NCBI GenBank assembly: GCA_902604065.1
Contig: CACKXF010000005.1
Location: 1 to 52,697 of the forward strand
Length of the DNA stretch: 52,697 nt
Direction of reading: 5' to 3'
Origin: an uncultured Pelagibacteraceae bacterium
Lineage (GTDB): Bacteria > Pseudomonadota > Alphaproteobacteria > Pelagibacterales > Pelagibacteraceae
Shown: piece by piece, positions 51,382 to 52,697 of the stretch
Layout of the letters: every line of letters starts with the position of its first letter
Position numbering within the stretch: the first letter of the stretch is position 1
Notes under the pieces: generated by a model
The model's database searches: none
Seen by the model: only the letters and a program-made list of their open reading frames with translations
Told to the model about the DNA's origin: nothing
Position numbers and translations under genes: made by a program

Positions 51382-52697
51382 ATGCTTAAAAAAATCGTTA
51401 TAAAAGGCGCTAAAGAACATAACTTAAAAAACATTTCTTTAGAAATACCAAAAGACAAATTAATTGTTATTACCGGTCTATCTGGATCTGGGAAGTCATC
51501 TTTGGCATTTGACACTATCTATGCAGAAGGCCAAAGAAGATATGTTGAAAGCTTATCAGCTTACGCTAGACAATTTTTAGATAAAATGAAAAAACCTAAC
51601 GTAGACTTCATAGAAGGATTAAGTCCAGCAATCTCAATTGAACAAAAAAATACATCAAAAAACCCAAGATCTACTGTGGCTACAGTTACAGAAATTTATG
51701 ACTATATGCGTGTACTTTTTGCTAGAGCTGGAGTTCCATACTCTCCATTTACTGGAAAACCTATAGTTTCTCAATCAGTTAGTGAAATGGTAGATAAAAT
51801 CAAAAAATTACCAAAAAGTAGCACTATCTATTTACTTTCTCCAATAGTGAGAGGAAGAAAAGGTGAATATAAAAAAGAAATATTAAATTTTAAAAAAAGA
51901 GGTTTTCAAAAAATTAAAGTTGATGGGAAATATTACAATATTGATGATTTTCCAAATTTAAATAAGAAGTTAAAACACGATATTTCAATAATTGTTGATA
52001 GACTTGTTATTAATTCTTCTGTGGGAAATAGATTAGCAGATAGTGTTGAAACAGCACTCAATTTGTCTAATGGATTACTTATAGTAGAGCATGAAAATGA
52101 GAGCCTTCCAAAAAAATATCGAAAAATTGAGTCAATATTATTTTCTTCAAAATTTTCTTGTCCTGAAAGTGGTTTTACAATAGAGGAAATAGAACCAAGA
52201 TTGTTTTCTTTTAACTCTCCTTATGGTGCATGTGAAGAATGTGAAGGTATAGGAAGTAATCTAAATGTAGATCCAAACTTAGTTATACCCGACGAAAATA
52301 AATCACTTCAAGACGGAGCTATACTTCCATGGTCAAAATCAACAAGCTTGTATTATCCTCAAACCTTATCCTCTTTAGCTAAACATTATAAATTTTCTTT
52401 AAATGATAAATGGAAAAAAATACCCAAAAAGATTCAAGACATTATTCTTTACGGATCTGATGAGGAAGAAATAAAATTTTCATATGATGATAACTATGAA
52501 GCTTATACAACAAAAAAAACTTTCGAAGGTGTCGTAAATAATTTAGAAAGAAGATTTCTTGAAACAGATAGTGATTGGAAGAGAGAAGAAATTTCTCAAT
52601 ACCAATCTGAGTCTAATTGTGAAAAATGTAAAGGTTTAAGGTTAAAAGAAGAAGCTTTATGTGTAAAAATTAACTCTTTAAACATAAGTGAAATTAC
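51382..52697 (+). CDS. uvrA: UvrABC excision nuclease subunit A, 3' partial
   Basis: Damage-recognition ATPase of nucleotide excision repair. The first ~438 residues are visible: Walker [11 protein letters not shown], then [29 protein letters not shown], and the zinc-finger region [16 protein letters not shown]...CEECEGIG in which the second Cys is Ser, a variant I associate with alphaproteobacterial UvrA. The gene runs off the window with [12 protein letters not shown] still in frame. Divergent from ssb, a common pairing. Confidence 0.97.
   Translation, partial: MLKKIVIKGAKEHNLKNISLEIPKDKLIVITGLSGSGKSSLAFDTIYAEGQRRYVESLSAYARQFLDKMKKPNVDFIEGLSPAISIEQKNTSKNPRSTVATVTEIYDYMRVLFARAGVPYSPFTGKPIVSQSVSEMVDKIKKLPKSSTIYLLSPIVRGRKGEYKKEILNFKKRGFQKIKVDGKYYNIDDFPNLNKKLKHDISIIVDRLVINSSVGNRLADSVETALNLSNGLLIVEHENESLPKKYRKIESILFSSKFSCPESGFTIEEIEPRLFSFNSPYGACEECEGIGSNLNVDPNLVIPDENKSLQDGAILPWSKSTSLYYPQTLSSLAKHYKFSLNDKWKKIPKKIQDIILYGSDEEEIKFSYDDNYEAYTTKKTFEGVVNNLERRFLETDSDWKREEISQYQSESNCEKCKGLRLKEEALCVKINSLNISEI

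Overview
The window is a very A+T-rich (about 70% by eye, not computed), densely packed bacterial chromosome segment. Gene content and order point to an alphaproteobacterium of the SAR11/Pelagibacterales type. The evidence is alphaproteobacterial neighbourhoods (bamE/CBP3-like chaperone; plsX-ihfA-merR; hom-glpX-recJ; mltB-rlpA-dacC-tmk-holB-metG-tatD; ssb-gyrA-coaD-ppi-tgt), lysine/asparagine/isoleucine-rich proteins, spacers of a few bases, and a dimethylsulfoniopropionate (DMSP) demethylation cluster. No CRISPR array, rRNA or insertion sequence was seen. Layout: (1) 1-12.8 kb is core: the end of a proton-pumping pyrophosphatase, bamE, a cytochrome bc1 chaperone, rpmF-plsX-ihfA-merR-rpmG, chorismate mutase, heme A synthase, rplM-rpsI, argC, a lipoprotein, hom, glpX, recJ and tRNA-Glu. 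(2) 12.8-21.2 kb is accessory-like: an aldehyde dehydrogenase, a GIY-YIG protein, surface-glycan genes (a GT4 glycosyltransferase broken at an A10 tract and running into a second glycosyltransferase module, a GT9 enzyme, two convergent FkbM methyltransferases), a tyrosine recombinase with a loxP-like inverted repeat just upstream, a tiny membrane protein, a cupin, an alkyltransferase, and a 363-bp gene-free spacer with a strong hairpin. (3) 21.2-32.2 kb is one minus-strand gene train of ten genes: a FadB-like enzyme, dmdC, dmdB, OsmC, a crotonase, an alpha/beta hydrolase, dmdA, an NDUFS4-like complex I subunit, an SbmA/BacA-like membrane protein and an AEC transporter. It starts seven bases after tRNA-Pro. 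(4) 32.3-52.7 kb is core: nhaA, an Fe-S scaffold, a glutathione peroxidase, the metG/tmk/holB/cell-wall cluster, tRNA-Ser, sdhE, recG, an M48 protease, tRNA-Lys, tgt-ppi-coaD-gyrA-ssb and the start of uvrA. How they work together: DmdA moves a methyl group from DMSP to tetrahydrofolate; DmdB and DmdC activate and oxidise the resulting methylmercaptopropionate. The hydratase step is open, because the crotonase in the DmdD position lacks both canonical catalytic glutamates while the FadB-like protein keeps them. Three lesions (glpX at a T7 run, the GT4 gene at an A10 run, and an in-frame TAA in gyrA) are sequencing/assembly errors or real mutations. The gyrA and glpX cases are most likely errors; the glycosyltransferase tract could be a phase-variable locus.
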